Shown: positions 15,587-24,650, counted from the first letter of the stretch. The stretch: DNA of 64,000 bases from an uncultured Lachnospiraceae bacterium (GCA_902761225.1 CACWJQ010000001.1:62001-126000), one strand, 5' to 3'. Translations and numbers: made by a program. Notes: generated from the letters alone by a model not told the origin.

Positions 15587-17578
15587 ATGAGGATCGCATT
15601 AACGGGTAATCCCAACAGTGGCAAAACCACAATGTACAATGCCCTGACGGGAAGAAACGAGAAGATCGGCAACTGGGCAGGAGTTACGGTCGACAGAAAG
15701 GAAAGCCGCATCAAGGATAAATACAATGAGAGCGGCAAGGAGCTCATCGCTGTGGATCTTCCGGGAGCATATTCAATGTCTCCTTTTACGTCTGAAGAGA
15801 GCATCACAAGCAGCTATGTCAAGAATGAGCATCCCGATGCCATCATTAATATTGTTGATGCAACCAATCTGAGCAGAAGCCTTTTCTTCACAACCCAGCT
15901 TCTTGAACTCGGAATTCCCGTAGTTGTCGCACTTAATAAAACGGATGTCAACGACAAAAAGGGCAACAAGATCGATGAGGCCAAGCTTTCTGCAAAGCTC
16001 GGATGTCCTGTTATCAAGACCGTGTCGACTTCCGAAAAGGGAATAAAGGATGCGGTAAGCGCTGCTGCAGCACTTGAAGGAAAGGGACAGAATGCGCCTT
16101 ACCATCAGGGTGATGTGGATATCTCCAGCAAGGAAGCGGTTGAAGGCGCTGACCGCAAGAGGTTTGATTTCGTAAATGCGATCGTTAAGGATGTTGAGGT
16201 AAGAAAGACTCTTACCAAGGATAAGACTAAGGGTGATGCGATCGATAAGGTTGTAACCAATCCCATCCTCGGACTGCTGATATTTGCAGCCATAATGTTC
16301 GTTGTCTTCTACATAAGCCAGACTACAGTGGGAACCTGGCTTGCAGACATTCTTGTGGGATGGATCGAGACATTCCAGGAATGGGCCGGAGAACAGCTTG
16401 GCGATGCCAACCCTCTTCTGTATGCGCTTCTTATCGACGGTGTCATCGGCGGTGTCGGCGCTGTTGTTGGATTCCTTCCTCTGGTCATGGTCATGTATTT
16501 CCTCATCGCACTCCTTGAGGACTGCGGATATATGGCAAGAGCCACCGTTGTGCTGGATCCAATCTTTAAGAAGGTCGGCCTTTCCGGAAAATCCGTTATC
16601 CCCATGATAATCGGTACGGGATGCGGAATTCCCGCGATAATGGCCTGCAGGACCATCAAGAACGAGCGTGAACGCAGAAGTACAGCAATGCTTGCAACAT
16701 TTATGCCCTGTGGCGCCAAGCTTCCTGTCATCGCTCTTTTTGCGGGAGCCTTCTTCCCCGATTCCACATGGGTAAGCTTTGTGTGCTATGTTCTCGGAAT
16801 CGTGCTTGTGCTTCTCGGAGCACTTCTCATCAAGGCCATAACCGGTATGAAGTACCGTAAGAGCTTCTTCATAATCGAGCTTCCCGAATACAAGGTTCCC
16901 AGCCTCGGATTTGCTTTTAAGAGCATGCTCGAGCGCGGTAAGGCCTATATCGTCAAGGCAGGTACGGTTATCCTTGTATGTAATACCGTTGTGCAGATCA
17001 TGCAGTCATTCAACTGGCAGTTTGAAGCGGTTGAGGAGGGACTTGAAAGCACATCGATACTTGCGAGCGTTGCAAATCCCTTCGCAGTTCTTCTGGTTCC
17101 CGTCGTCGGTATTGTTTCCTGGCAGCTTGCTGCAGCAGCGATCACAGGATTTATTGCCAAGGAGAATGTTGTCGGTACCATCGCTACATGCTTTGCGATA
17201 ACCAATTTCATCGATACAGAGGAACTTGAACTTGTGGGAGAGGGTAATGCCGTTGCAGCGGTCATGGGAATAACCAAGGTTGCGGCTCTTGCATATCTTA
17301 TGTTTAACCTCTATACACCTCCCTGCTTTGCAGCTCTCGGAGCAATGAATTCAGAGATGAAATCGGCCAAGTGGCTATGGGGTGCCATCGGACTGCAGCT
17401 TGCAACGGGATTTACCGTAGGATTCCTCGTATATCAGATTGGAACTATCATTACCACCGGCTCGATAGGAGCAGGTTTCGTCAGAGGACTTATAGCTGTC
17501 ATCTGCTTTGCTGCGATCATCACTCTTATCATCCGCAGCAATCACAGGAAGATGGCTCTTGAGTATAAGCTCAGCTGA
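15587..17578 (+). CDS. feoB: Ferrous iron transporter FeoB
   Basis: 663 residues. The N-terminal G domain has G1 GNPNSGKTT (7-15), G3 DLPGAYS and G4 NKTD. The membrane part contains the two gate regions, including IPMIIGTGCGIPAIMACRTI with its conserved Cys and the later MPCGAKLPVIALFAGAFF. It imports Fe2+ across the inner membrane. A GGAGGAG ribosome site precedes the ATG. At 663 residues it is shorter than the ~770 of E. coli FeoB, as is common in Clostridia. It lies in the feo operon under the GGTTAG boxes. Confidence 0.97.
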   Translation: MRIALTGNPNSGKTTMYNALTGRNEKIGNWAGVTVDRKESRIKDKYNESGKELIAVDLPGAYSMSPFTSEESITSSYVKNEHPDAIINIVDATNLSRSLFFTTQLLELGIPVVVALNKTDVNDKKGNKIDEAKLSAKLGCPVIKTVSTSEKGIKDAVSAAAALEGKGQNAPYHQGDVDISSKEAVEGADRKRFDFVNAIVKDVEVRKTLTKDKTKGDAIDKVVTNPILGLLIFAAIMFVVFYISQTTVGTWLADILVGWIETFQEWAGEQLGDANPLLYALLIDGVIGGVGAVVGFLPLVMVMYFLIALLEDCGYMARATVVLDPIFKKVGLSGKSVIPMIIGTGCGIPAIMACRTIKNERERRSTAMLATFMPCGAKLPVIALFAGAFFPDSTWVSFVCYVLGIVLVLLGALLIKAITGMKYRKSFFIIELPEYKVPSLGFAFKSMLERGKAYIVKAGTVILVCNTVVQIMQSFNWQFEAVEEGLESTSILASVANPFAVLLVPVVGIVSWQLAAAAITGFIAKENVVGTIATCFAITNFIDTEELELVGEGNAVAAVMGITKVAALAYLMFNLYTPPCFAALGAMNSEMKSAKWLWGAIGLQLATGFTVGFLVYQIGTIITTGSIGAGFVRGLIAVICFAAIITLIIRSNHRKMALEYKLS

Positions 17579-17586
17579 TCATGTGC

Positions 17587-17652
17587 GGGGGCAGTTTCCA
17601 CGTTACAATCCTTTCCCCCTGGTGATATAATACTAATCCCGGGAACTGTCCC
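17587..17652. repeat. Degenerate GGGRCRGTT palindrome with embedded promoter
   Basis: GGGGCAGTTTCC (17588-17599) is an imperfect inverted match to GGGAACTGTCCC (17641-17652). Between the arms lies an extended -10 promoter, TG-A-TATAAT (17623-17631), with a weak TTACAA 17 nt upstream. The arms resemble the 18-bp arms of the element at 17993-18131, so both may belong to one repeat family. The embedded promoter would give the Cys-rich gene at 17685 its own start. Confidence 0.5.
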
Positions 17653-17684
17653 TGTGTGTGTTTTGAGTTTTGGAGAAGCAAAAG

Positions 17685-17888
17685 ATGGGTTCTGCCATTG
17701 CCAATACAGTCATAATACTTATACTTGCAGCATCCCTTACTGCAGCCTGCCTGTATATATACAGGGAAAAAAAGAAAGGCAGACACTGTATAGGGTGCCC
17801 CATGGCAGGCAGCTGTCCAAGGCATTCGGCCTGCAGAAATGATCTTAAAGCTTCAGCGGAACGTGGTTCAAAAGATTTAACAAAGTAA
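17685..17888 (+). CDS. FeoB-associated Cys-rich membrane protein
   Basis: 67 residues: one membrane helix (about 4-24), a short basic stretch (REKKKGRH), then CIGCPMAGSCPRHSAC, a four-cysteine cluster on the cytoplasmic side. Such small proteins regularly follow feoB in Clostridia (FeoB-associated family) and are thought to accept or sense Fe2+ at the transporter exit. ATG at 17685 has GGAG 9 nt upstream; an in-frame TTG at 17670 is less likely. It is followed by a terminator. Confidence 0.85.
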   Translation: MGSAIANTVIILILAASLTAACLYIYREKKKGRHCIGCPMAGSCPRHSACRNDLKASAERGSKDLTK

Positions 17889-17904
17889 GATATGATCCAA
17901 AAAA

Positions 17905-17957
17905 GGAACGGATCCGGACATCCGGTGATAAAGATGGCATGGTCCGTTCCGATTTTT
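17905..17957 (+). terminator. Rho-independent terminator after the feo genes
   Basis: GGAACGGA (17905-17912) pairs with TCCGTTCC (17943-17950), with an internal TCCGGAcatCCGG hairpin, then GATTTTT. It ends the transcript of feoA-feoB and the Cys-rich gene. Confidence 0.75.
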
Positions 17958-17965
17958 CAAAAATA

Positions 17966-17982
17966 GGTTAGCATATGCTAAC
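17966..17982 (+). promoter_or_regulatory. Fifth GGTTAG-N6-CTAAC operator
   Basis: GGTTAG-CATATG-CTAAC, with the same arms and 6-nt spacing as the feoA boxes. Extra symmetry (GTTAGCATATGCTAAC) makes it the most perfect copy. It stands between the feo terminator and the HMA gene at 18164, but no clear promoter overlaps it; the repeat element just downstream may have separated operator and gene. Confidence 0.75.
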
Positions 17983-17992
17983 GCAGGTCACA

Positions 17993-18131
17993 GAGGGGAC
18001 GGTTCCCTCGTCTATATACCAAACACGTCAGCCAATCTTACAAACCTTACAAAACCTTACAAAATTAACCCTTCGTATGATCAATCCTTAAATACGTAAT
18101 AGAAGTACAAAAGCGAGGGAACCGTCCCCTC
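17993..18131. repeat. REP/MITE-like element with 18-bp perfect inverted arms
   Basis: GAGGGGACGGTTCCCTCG (17993-18010) is repeated as its exact complement at 18114-18131 (CGAGGGAACCGTCCCCTC), followed by GTTTTT. The 103-nt interior is AT-rich with three CTTACAAA units (about 18038-18063). No coding capacity. In RNA it would form a long stem followed by a T-run and could act as a terminator. Related degenerate arms occur at 17587 and 41851, and possibly 39508. Confidence 0.75.
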
Positions 18132-18163
18132 GTTTTTACTTTTTGTTATGAACAGAGGCATAT

Positions 18164-18538
18164 ATGAGTTCAGTGATATCGAATGCAGTGATAATCCTTT
18201 TGCTTGCAGTCATTTTGTTTTTCTCCGTAAAGAGCACGATAGCCCATTTTAAGGGTCAGGGATCGTGCTGCGGCGGAGGCGGTAGTGATGTTAAGACAAA
18301 GCCTAAGAAGCTGAAGAATAGTATTGCCACAAGAGTGGTAAGGATAGAAGGAATGCACTGTGAACATTGTTACACAAGGGTATCCAATCTTCTCAATTCA
18401 ATGGAGGGTGTAAGCGCCGTAGTAAAGGGCGGGAAGGGTATTGCGGTCGTGCGGATGGAGAAGCTTCACAGCGATGAGGAGATAGAACAGGCTATTACGG
18501 ATATGGGCTACAGCGTCTTGTCCATAAGCGGTAAGTAA
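18164..18538 (+). CDS. FeoB-associated-type membrane stub fused to an HMA metal-binding domain
   Basis: 124 residues. Residues 5-26 form a membrane helix, followed by GSCCGGGG (Cys35/Cys36) as in FeoB-associated Cys-rich proteins, a Lys-rich linker, and an HMA domain from ~55 with GMHC66EHC69, the CxxC that binds soft or transition metals (usually Cu+ or Zn2+). This joins a ferrous-iron accessory tail to a copper-chaperone-like fold anchored in the membrane. Placement between a metal operator and a DtxR-type regulator supports a metal-trafficking or sensing role. The metal is unknown. Confidence 0.85.
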   Translation: MSSVISNAVIILLLAVILFFSVKSTIAHFKGQGSCCGGGGSDVKTKPKKLKNSIATRVVRIEGMHCEHCYTRVSNLLNSMEGVSAVVKGGKGIAVVRMEKLHSDEEIEQAITDMGYSVLSISGK

Positions 18539-18573
18539 AGCGTCTGCCGGATATAGGACATGAGGGGATAGGG

Positions 18574-18954
18574 ATGAGGAATTCTAATTCGTCGGAGGAT
18601 TATCTGAAATGCATTCTTGTTCTTAAGGAGAAAAAAGGTCAGGTCAGATCGATAGACGTGGCTAGGGAACTGGGAGTTACAAAGCCGAGTGTGAGTAACG
18701 CCATGAAAAAACTGCGTAAAGAGAACATGCTGACCTTTGATGAGGACGGATTCATTCATTTATCTGATGAGGGCAGAAGAACAGCTGAGGAGATCCATGA
18801 TAAGCACCTTCTTATCACAAAGGTGCTGATGAGGATAGGCGTAAGCGAGCAGACTGCTTTAAAAGAAGCATGCATGATAGAGCACGTGATAAGTGAAGAG
18901 ACCTATAAATGTCTTCGCGACTTTCATTCCGGTAACAAGCCGAAAGCCGGCTGA
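18574..18954 (+). CDS. DtxR/MntR family metal-dependent regulator
   Basis: 126 residues: winged helix (EDYLKCILVLKEKKGQVRSI, VTKPSVSNAMKKLRKENML) plus the dimerisation domain, without the C-terminal SH3-like domain. Candidate metal ligands by alignment from memory: Asp9 (as MntR D8), His78, Cys100 (as DtxR C102), Glu103 and His104, so the set mixes Mn-type and Fe-type positions; MntR Glu11 is replaced by Lys12. It probably binds the five GGTTAG-N6-CTAAC boxes around feoA and 17966. It lies 35 nt after the HMA gene and is likely co-transcribed with it. Confidence 0.9.
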   Translation: MRNSNSSEDYLKCILVLKEKKGQVRSIDVARELGVTKPSVSNAMKKLRKENMLTFDEDGFIHLSDEGRRTAEEIHDKHLLITKVLMRIGVSEQTALKEACMIEHVISEETYKCLRDFHSGNKPKAG

Positions 18955-18996
18955 TTATATGGAGTTAAAGATGCAAAAATGAAAGGAAATAACACA

Positions 18997-19743
18997 ATGA
19001 AAAAACTTGTATTGATCAGACATGGTGAGAGTGAATGGAATAAGCTTAATCTTTTTACGGGATGGATGGACGTGGACCTCAGCGAAAAGGGAGTGGAAGA
19101 GGCTAAACTTGCCGGAAAGACTCTTAAGGATGAGGGCTATGATTTTGATATATGCTATACATCCTATCTTAAGAGAGCGATACATACACTTAACATCACT
19201 CTGGATACCATGGACAGAGCGTGGCTTCCCGTTGTGAAGTCATGGAAGCTGAATGAGCGCCACTACGGTGCGCTGCAGGGACTTAACAAATCCGAAACCG
19301 CCGAAAAATACGGAGAGGATCAGGTTAAGATATGGAGACGGTCTTTTGATGTAAAGCCCCCGGAACTGCCTGATGATGACGAAAGAAGTGCGCTTAAACA
19401 GCCTATGTACAGGGACGTGGATAAGAGCCTGCTGCCTAAGAACGAGAGTCTTGAGACAACCATCCGGAGAGTTGTTCCCTACTTTGAAGAGGTTATAAGG
19501 AAGGACATAATGGATGGCAAAAGGGTCATTATAGCGGCTCACGGCAATTCACTCAGGGCGCTTGTAAAGTATTTTGACAATATGTCTGATGACGAGATCA
19601 TCGGAGTCAATATCCCTACCGCAGTTCCTCTTGTTTATGAATTCGATGATTACATGAATGTTATAAAGCATTATTACCTGGGGGATGAAGAAGCGCTTAA
19701 GGCAAAGATGGAGGCTGTAGCGAATCAGGGTAAGAAGAAATAA
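18997..19743 (+). CDS. gpmA: 2,3-bisphosphoglycerate-dependent phosphoglycerate mutase
   Basis: 248 residues. RHGESEWN (phospho-His in the first motif), [33 protein letters not shown] and the second catalytic His in [14 protein letters not shown] identify the dPGM family, which interconverts 3- and 2-phosphoglycerate in glycolysis. ATG at 18997 is preferred over 18979 because AAAGGA lies 9 nt before it. It follows the DtxR-type gene after 42 nt with no terminator visible, so readthrough from the metal locus is possible. Confidence 0.95.
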   Translation: MKKLVLIRHGESEWNKLNLFTGWMDVDLSEKGVEEAKLAGKTLKDEGYDFDICYTSYLKRAIHTLNITLDTMDRAWLPVVKSWKLNERHYGALQGLNKSETAEKYGEDQVKIWRRSFDVKPPELPDDDERSALKQPMYRDVDKSLLPKNESLETTIRRVVPYFEEVIRKDIMDGKRVIIAAHGNSLRALVKYFDNMSDDEIIGVNIPTAVPLVYEFDDYMNVIKHYYLGDEEALKAKMEAVANQGKKK

Positions 19744-19865
19744 ATATCGTTTCTGCTCAGGCAGCGATCCCTGTTCAGTCAGCATGCTGTCCGTAGAACA
19801 GGTTTTTGATATAATAAAAGAAATAAGCTTCATCAGATTATATCTTAAACGGGAGATGGAACGGT

Positions 19866-21119
19866 ATGAGACTTGCAACGCTGTCCGAGAGGGAAATAAT
19901 AATAACTCTTATCGCTCTGGGGCTTTTGCTTCTGGCGGCATTTGTATGCGGTACGCTTATAGAGATGATCAGGGGCCCCAGAGTGGTGGGAGAGATCATA
20001 GGAGGAATGGTCATCGGAGGAAGCTGTATGTTCCTGCTTTTTCCGAAACTGTCCGAAAGCATATTCTTTGCCTATCCCGAAGAGGGAAAGGTTCTTAATA
20101 TCTTTTACCAGCTGGGGCTGATCTTTCTTATGTTCCTGTCAGGATACAATACCGATATAAAGGTTGACAGGTCTAACGTGAAGACCATCAGTCTGGTATT
20201 CGCCGGAGCGACACTTATCCCCATGGCGGGAAGTATTCCTTTTATGGGTCTGTTTAGGGATGAATTCATCGGAAAGGCCGGAAATGAGCTGTCGTACTCA
20301 ATGGTGTTTGCCATAGGCGTAGCCATAACATCCATACCCGTTATATCAAAGATCTTTTTTGATATGGGTATAATGAACACCACATTCTCAAATACCGTAC
20401 TGACTGTATCTACATTTCAGGATCTGTGCCTCTGGGTGCTGCTGAATGTTGCAACACGCATCGCCAGATCCGGCGAGATAGGGCTTGGCGAAATGATCGT
20501 GATAGTTCTTGTTACCATCGGATTATTTGCAGTCCTTGCGGTGATATCACGTCATATCAGACAGATAAAGAGCAGATGGAAGCCGGGTACTTTCTATACT
20601 CTAAGCTTTGTAATGCTTCTTATGATGTGCGGTTTCCTGTATATGATCGGTATCAACATCATGTATTCCGCTTTTGTCGCCGGGTATCTTATCAAGGCAG
20701 TCTTCGGTACGGAAGAAGTCATTAAGACGCGTATGCATTTTCTGGAAAATATCTCTTTCTCCTTTTTTATCCCTGTATACTTTGCGCTGGTGGGCATACA
20801 GCTTAATGTTATAAATGATTTTTCGCTGTCCGGATTCCTTATGTTCTTCGGTATCGCATTCGGATTGGAATTTATCGGTACCTGGCTGATGCTTCTGCCA
20901 TCGGGACTTAAGATGAGTACCAGAATGAACTTTGCGATCACCATGAACGCACGCGGAGGCCCGGGTATCGTGCTGGCCACTGTTGCATATTCATATGATA
21001 TCATCAGCCTGGATTTTTTCACTGTGCTCATACTGACTACAATGCTCAGCTCTATGATCGCGGGCTACTATCTCAGGTGGCAGCAGAAGAAGGATGCCGA
21101 AGTTTTCAATGTACTGTGA
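19866..21119 (+). CDS. Cation:proton antiporter (CPA/KefB-like membrane part)
   Basis: 417 residues with about 12 hydrophobic segments. It has the Na+/H+ exchanger fold of the CPA2 type (VVGEIIGGMVIGG near the start, FLSGYNTDI, IGVAITSIPVISK, then NARGGPGIVLATVAYSYDI late). There is no C-terminal TrkA-N domain, so regulation by NAD(H) is not expected. It exchanges Na+ or K+ for protons. GGGAG lies upstream of the ATG. It is followed closely by a ZIP transporter, probably in one operon. Confidence 0.85.
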   Translation: MRLATLSEREIIITLIALGLLLLAAFVCGTLIEMIRGPRVVGEIIGGMVIGGSCMFLLFPKLSESIFFAYPEEGKVLNIFYQLGLIFLMFLSGYNTDIKVDRSNVKTISLVFAGATLIPMAGSIPFMGLFRDEFIGKAGNELSYSMVFAIGVAITSIPVISKIFFDMGIMNTTFSNTVLTVSTFQDLCLWVLLNVATRIARSGEIGLGEMIVIVLVTIGLFAVLAVISRHIRQIKSRWKPGTFYTLSFVMLLMMCGFLYMIGINIMYSAFVAGYLIKAVFGTEEVIKTRMHFLENISFSFFIPVYFALVGIQLNVINDFSLSGFLMFFGIAFGLEFIGTWLMLLPSGLKMSTRMNFAITMNARGGPGIVLATVAYSYDIISLDFFTVLILTTMLSSMIAGYYLRWQQKKDAEVFNVL

Positions 21120-21146
21120 TCCGGATATGAAAGGATGGACCATTAT

Positions 21147-21935
21147 ATGAACACAGTTATCACCGGTCTGATGATACCGTTTATAGGAACGGCTGCAGGC
21201 GCGGGATGCGTTTTCTTTTTAAAAAAGGATCTGAAAACAGGGATCCAGAGAGCACTCACCGGATTTGCCGCGGGAGTTATGGTGGCGGCATCCATATGGA
21301 GTCTGTTGGTTCCTGCCATGGAAGCGTCGGAGAGCATGGGCAGACTCGCCTTTCTTCCGGCATTTACAGGTTTCTGGTGCGGTATACTTTTCCTGCTGTT
21401 TCTTGATCATGTTATCCCGCATATACACAGGAGCATTGAAAAGGCAGATCAGACGGAGGGACCAAAGAGCAGACTCACAAGAACTGCCATGCTGGTGCTC
21501 GCAGTGACACTTCACAACATACCCGAGGGAATGGCTGTAGGAGTGGTGTATGCAGGGCTTGTTAACGGGTCGGGCAGTATTACGGCAGGAGGTGCACTTG
21601 CACTTGCTCTTGGTATCGCGATACAGAATTTTCCGGAGGGGGCCATTATATCCATGCCCCTGTATGCGGAGGGGCAGAATAAGCCTAAATCCTTCCTGCT
21701 GGGAGTATTGTCGGGTGCGGTTGAACCGGTGTTCGGAGCTCTTACCGTACTGCTTGCGGGATTTGTGGTGCCTGCCATGCCGTACCTTCTTTCCTTTGCC
21801 GCAGGCGCGATGCTCTATGTGGTGGTGGAGGAACTGATACCGGAGATGTCAGAGGGAGAACATTCCAATATAGGTGTCATTGCTTTTTCAGTGGGCTTTA
21901 GTCTTATGATGGCTCTGGATGTGGCTCTGGGATAA
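21147..21935 (+). CDS. ZIP family divalent metal transporter
   Basis: 262 residues, about eight membrane segments, with the two ZIP metal-site helices: HNIPEGMAVG and the partner helix IQNFPEGAIISMP, plus VVEELIPEMSEGEH near the end. These transporters (ZupT type) import Zn2+, Fe2+ or Mn2+. ATG at 21147 (MNTVITGLMIPF) has AAAGGA ~11 nt upstream; the ATG at 21135 abuts that site directly and is unlikely. It ends just before a terminator. It may complement FeoB in metal supply, but no GGTTAG box is seen near it. Confidence 0.9.
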   Translation: MNTVITGLMIPFIGTAAGAGCVFFLKKDLKTGIQRALTGFAAGVMVAASIWSLLVPAMEASESMGRLAFLPAFTGFWCGILFLLFLDHVIPHIHRSIEKADQTEGPKSRLTRTAMLVLAVTLHNIPEGMAVGVVYAGLVNGSGSITAGGALALALGIAIQNFPEGAIISMPLYAEGQNKPKSFLLGVLSGAVEPVFGALTVLLAGFVVPAMPYLLSFAAGAMLYVVVEELIPEMSEGEHSNIGVIAFSVGFSLMMALDVALG

Positions 21936-22004
21936 GAGCGCAGTGTAAATATCTTGCGAAAGTTGCCTCTGTGATGCTATCATAAAAGTGTAAATCGACG
22001 AAAC

Positions 22005-22046
22005 AAAGGCGTTTCATCTGTTATGGATGAAGCGCCTTTTTGTTTT
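22005..22046 (+). terminator. Rho-independent terminator
   Basis: AAAGGCGTTTCATC (22005-22018) pairs with GATGAAGCGCCTTT (22026-22039; one G-U pair) and is followed by a T-rich tail. It ends the antiporter-ZIP unit. A promoter-like TTGCGA-N18-TATCAT (21954-21983) lies just upstream, so an attenuator role for the gene at 22071 cannot be excluded. Confidence 0.85.
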
Positions 22047-22070
22047 GAATAATTCAGGGAGGGAATGGAT

Positions 22071-24650
22071 ATGGCAGAATTTGACAGAGTGCTCAGCGGA
22101 ATTCCAGAGATGGACGAGGCTCTTGATAACATCAGACTCGGAGACAATGTGGTGTGGCGTGTATCGGACCTGTCACAGTTCAGGCTTTTTATGGAACCGT
22201 ATGTTAAGCAGGCTATAAAGGACAAGCGCAATATCATCTACTTAAGATTCGCAAGTCATGAGCCTTTGCTTGAATATAAACGCAGAGTGAAAACAGTCAA
22301 TATCCCTCTGACTCACAGATTCGAAGATTTTACCGTAGCCATCCATAACGTGATCGAGCAGGAAGGAAAGGATGCCTTCTACGTCTTTGACTGTCTGTCG
22401 GAACTTCAGACGGCATGGGCAACCGATCTTATGATGGGTAATTTCTTCAGGGTGACATGTCCGTTTCTCTTTATTCTCGATACGGTTGCTTTTTTCCCCG
22501 TGATAAGGGGCAAGCATTCCGTTCAGTCGATCAATAAGATTCTTAATACTACACAGCTGTTCTTCGATGTCTATTCGGATGATAAGAATATATATGTGCG
22601 TCCGGAAAAAGTCTGGAACAGAAACTCCGATACAATGTTCCTGCCACATACATATGATCCGAAGACGAAAGAATTTCGACCTATACTTGACGGAGTAAGG
22701 TCGAGCAGATTTTATCAGACTCTCGGAAAAGCACAGCGTTATGCCCAGGAACAGTATTCCGATTCATGGGACAGATTTTTCAACCGTGCCAAGATCCTTA
22801 AAGAAAGCGGAATGGATATCACCGAAGAATGCTCCCAGATGTGCAATATTATGATGACCAGGGATACCAAGATGCGTCAGATGGTGAAGGAGCATTTTAT
22901 ACCCGAGGATTATTTTGCCGTAAGGGATCACATGGTCGGGACCGGAATGGTAGGAGGCAAGGCATGCGGAATGCTGCTTGCCAGGGCAATCATAAGAAAT
23001 AAGGAACCTGATATATCATCCGTGCTTGAACCTCATGATTCGTTCTATGTGGGTTCGGATCTGTATTATACCTATATCGTCGATAATAACCTGTGGGATA
23101 TGAGGATAAAACAGAGGACCGACGAGGGATATTTTGATCTTGCATCAGAATTTGCAGAGAAGCTGATGGGCGGTGTTTTTTCCGATGCTATGCAGGAACA
23201 GTTCATAAGGATTATAGAGTATTACGGACAGGATCCCTATATCGTAAGATCAAGCAGTATTCTTGAAGACGGATTTGGGAATGCTTTTGCTGGAAAATAT
23301 GAATCTGTATTCTGCATCAACAGAGGAACTCTGGATGAGAGGCTGGAAGAGCTTGAGCATGCGATAAAGGTTGTATATGCGAGCTCCATGAGTCTGTCCG
23401 CTCTTGATTACAGAAAGAGACGAGGGCTTGATAAGAGGGATGAGCAGATGGCGCTTCTTATACAACGCGTGTCGGGATCGTATTACGGATCATATTATAT
23501 GCCGTGTGCTGCGGGCGTCGGATATTCATACAGTCCCTACAGGATAATGAAGGATTCAGATCCGACGGCAGGTATGCTCAGACTTGTCATGGGACTCGGA
23601 ACATCGGCGGTGGACAGAACGGAAGGATCGTATCCCAGAATAGTCAACCTCGATATGCCGGAAAGATCATTATATTCGTCATCAGCCGACAGACATAAAT
23701 TCTCACAGGGTAAAGCTGAGGTCATCGATATGTCCGACAAGACCCTAAAGAAGCTTGAACTTGATGAGATAGAATCCGATATCCCCAAATACCTGGACAG
23801 GATACTGTTCGAGCATGATCATGACGCTGAGATGAGATTTCGCGAGATGGGACAGTCGATGGATGTCAGGTTTATCTCGTGTAAGGGCCTGGTGTCAAAT
23901 GAGACACTCATGGAGCAGATGCAGAGGATGCTCGCCTGCATTCAGGAAGAATATGAATATCCTGTCGATACTGAATTTACTATCAACATTTCCGAGGACG
24001 GAGAATACTCCATTGATCTGCTCCAGTGCAGACCGCTGCAGATACAGAAGAATAAGGATGGCAGTGTGATACCGGATGATATATCTGATGATTGTATCTT
24101 TCTTGAAAGTATCGGTTCATCGATGGGAATGTGCAGGGCATCGAAGCTTGATCTGATCGTGTATGTGGATCCGATAAATTATTACAACATGCCTTATAAG
24201 GACAAGGATCTTGTCGCAAAGCTCATCGGTAAGATCAACTGGAGCTTCAGAGGAAAGGATAAACACATGATGCTCATTGTTCCCGGGCGTGTAGGAACAT
24301 CATCACCTGAACTCGGGGTTCCGACTACATTCTCCGATATCAGTGAATACGAGATCATATGCGAGACAGAGGAGAGTGGTGCCGGTTACAATCCGGAACT
24401 TTCATACGGAAGCCATATATTCCAGGATCTGGTTGAGGCGGAGATACTGTATACCGCAGTGTTCGATAATGATAATACTCTGCAGTATGACCCGGACATG
24501 CTTGCTTCATCAAAGGATATCATCTCGAAGTTTTCAAAGGATCCGGCAATAAAGGGTATAGTGCATGTATATGATGTCTCGAAATGCGGATGCTATGTGT
24601 ACAACGATATGACCAATGAACATCTGCTTATCACATATGGGGCACAGTGA
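22071..24650 (+). CDS. PEP/pyruvate-binding-domain protein with RecA/KaiC-like N-terminus
   Basis: 859 residues in three parts. Residues 1-~200 follow the KaiC/RecA-like pattern (GIPEMDEALDNIRLGDNVVW, then FYVFDCLSELQ as a Walker-B-like strand) but have no Walker A lysine loop. Residues ~290-665 are a PPDK_N ATP-grasp domain (GMVGGKACGMLLARAI, RSSSILEDGFGNAFAGKYES, LLQCRPLQ). The C-terminal ~190 residues carry PGRVGTSSPELGVPTTFSDI and YGSHIFQDL, a module found in orphan PEP/pyruvate-binding proteins in place of the phosphohistidine and PEP domains. It is therefore not a PEP synthase. Start 22071 has GGAGG 8 nt upstream. The biological role is unknown. Confidence 0.8.
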   Translation: MAEFDRVLSGIPEMDEALDNIRLGDNVVWRVSDLSQFRLFMEPYVKQAIKDKRNIIYLRFASHEPLLEYKRRVKTVNIPLTHRFEDFTVAIHNVIEQEGKDAFYVFDCLSELQTAWATDLMMGNFFRVTCPFLFILDTVAFFPVIRGKHSVQSINKILNTTQLFFDVYSDDKNIYVRPEKVWNRNSDTMFLPHTYDPKTKEFRPILDGVRSSRFYQTLGKAQRYAQEQYSDSWDRFFNRAKILKESGMDITEECSQMCNIMMTRDTKMRQMVKEHFIPEDYFAVRDHMVGTGMVGGKACGMLLARAIIRNKEPDISSVLEPHDSFYVGSDLYYTYIVDNNLWDMRIKQRTDEGYFDLASEFAEKLMGGVFSDAMQEQFIRIIEYYGQDPYIVRSSSILEDGFGNAFAGKYESVFCINRGTLDERLEELEHAIKVVYASSMSLSALDYRKRRGLDKRDEQMALLIQRVSGSYYGSYYMPCAAGVGYSYSPYRIMKDSDPTAGMLRLVMGLGTSAVDRTEGSYPRIVNLDMPERSLYSSSADRHKFSQGKAEVIDMSDKTLKKLELDEIESDIPKYLDRILFEHDHDAEMRFREMGQSMDVRFISCKGLVSNETLMEQMQRMLACIQEEYEYPVDTEFTINISEDGEYSIDLLQCRPLQIQKNKDGSVIPDDISDDCIFLESIGSSMGMCRASKLDLIVYVDPINYYNMPYKDKDLVAKLIGKINWSFRGKDKHMMLIVPGRVGTSSPELGVPTTFSDISEYEIICETEESGAGYNPELSYGSHIFQDLVEAEILYTAVFDNDNTLQYDPDMLASSKDIISKFSKDPAIKGIVHVYDVSKCGCYVYNDMTNEHLLITYGAQ

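Noticed and set aside
22071..24650. Pyruvate phosphate dikinase or PEP synthase
   Set aside because: The phosphohistidine and PEP-binding domains are missing.
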